NCBI GenBank assembly: GCA_036556425.1
Contig: DATBJJ010000111.1
Span: 6,047 to 70,046, forward strand
Source: DATBJJ01 sp036556425
Lineage (GTDB): Bacteria > Acidobacteriota > Vicinamibacteria > Vicinamibacterales > 2-12-FULL-66-21
Length of the DNA stretch: 64,000 nt
Direction: 5' to 3'
Shown: positions 63,739-64,000 of the stretch, piece by piece
Layout of the letters: the number at the start of each line of letters is the position of its first letter
Numbering within the stretch: position 1 is the first letter of the stretch
Notes under the pieces: model-generated
What the model was told of the DNA's origin: nothing
The model's input: the letters and a program-made list of their open reading frames with translations, nothing else
The model's database searches: none
Made by a program: the position numbers and the translations under genes

Positions 63739-64000
63739 TCAACCACCTGCCGTGACACGGCGCAAGCCGAAGAAATCCGCCCCTTCGACCACGACCGGGT
63801 CCTCAGTCGTCAGCGCGCGCACCGAGCGGACGCCCACGCGCCTGGCCGCGCGATCGAATAGCGTCACGTTGATCCACGTTGCCTCATAGGTCGACCACCA
63901 GCGCAGGCCCGCTGCCTTGCGATGCTGTTCGTGCAGCGCGAGCGCCTGCGGCTGCGTGATCGCGCGGTCGCGCGTCGCGATGCGCGACGGACGCAGCCGC
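63739..64000 (-). CDS. unknown protein, C-terminal fragment (continues past window)
   Basis: The minus strand carries an open frame from the right edge to TGA at 63741-63739, giving 86 visible residues with no start codon in the window. The composition is protein-like (AGLRWWSTYEATWINVTLFD, VRALTTEDPVVVEGADFFGL) and the frame is uninterrupted, while the opposite strand there is only a shadow. I do not recognise the family from this fragment. It is convergent with the AI-2E-family gene. Confidence 0.6.
   Translation of the reverse strand, partial: RLRPSRIATRDRAITQPQALALHEQHRKAAGLRWWSTYEATWINVTLFDRAARRVGVRSVRALTTEDPVVVEGADFFGLRRVTAGG

Overview
This GC-rich, gene-dense window fits a chromosome of a free-living Acidobacteriota, probably a Vicinamibacteria-like lineage. 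That placement is an inference from gene content, since no rRNA is present. The indicators are a PadR regulator coupled to an ADOP-type duplicated permease, a Tricorn protease next to an ECF sigma factor and a TPR-bearing Ser/Thr kinase, many secreted TolB/PD40 propellers, BACON-type secreted proteins, and frequent GTG/TTG starts with 1-8 nt gene overlaps. There is no phage, integrase, insertion sequence or CRISPR array.

Layout. 1-2756 (+): the end of an M1 metallopeptidase, a six-helix membrane protein and nadE, all overlapping. 2757-9322: a divergent pair of giant ADP/ATP-translocase-like (NTT) proteins with HEAT repeats; one also carries two degenerate cNMP-binding domains. 9344-14396: a tiny zinc-ribbon protein, an S1/P1 nuclease, padR-ADOP and a hemerythrin. 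14397-25289 (-): Tricorn protease, ECF sigma factor, receptor-like kinase and a secreted propeller/BACON protein, followed by a decayed copy of the latter's C-terminal half. 25361-30884 (+): ATP-grasp enzyme plus esterase, then an active/inactive M16 peptidase pair. 30894-41679: a CadC-like regulator, small unknowns, an M14 carboxypeptidase, an MDR dehydrogenase plus FAD oxidoreductase operon, and a hybrid histidine kinase. 41657-50916 (-): a probable long operon of DUF255 protein, transketolase, a TolB-gamma-glutamyltransferase fusion, a small membrane-anchored protein, a polytopic membrane protein and a His/Met-rich YtkA-like membrane protein. 50979-53013 (+): a DUF4149 protein, a free methionine-(R)-sulfoxide reductase-like GAF protein and an NAD-type isocitrate dehydrogenase. 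53055-62493 (-): the housekeeping cluster queA, tRNA(CAU), tilS, ftsH, folP, cdaA, cdaR, glmM, pdxJ, most members overlapping or nearly so. 62532-64000: an AI-2E-family membrane protein and a C-terminal fragment of an unknown gene.

The most interesting sequence-level observations are: (i) a REP-like element (ACTGGGGTCAGACCCCA, 9 nt, TTACACA) at two distant places, both times translated in the same frame, once inside tilS; (ii) the HEAT-fused NTT pair; (iii) the propeller-GGT fusion; (iv) a CAU-anticodon tRNA directly ahead of tilS, the enzyme that modifies tRNA-Ile(CAU); (v) several -10-like hexamers only 7-9 nt before start codons, suggesting leaderless mRNAs; and (vi) a fresh tandem duplicate decaying by frameshift and deletion. 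No complete new defence or biosynthetic system was recognised.
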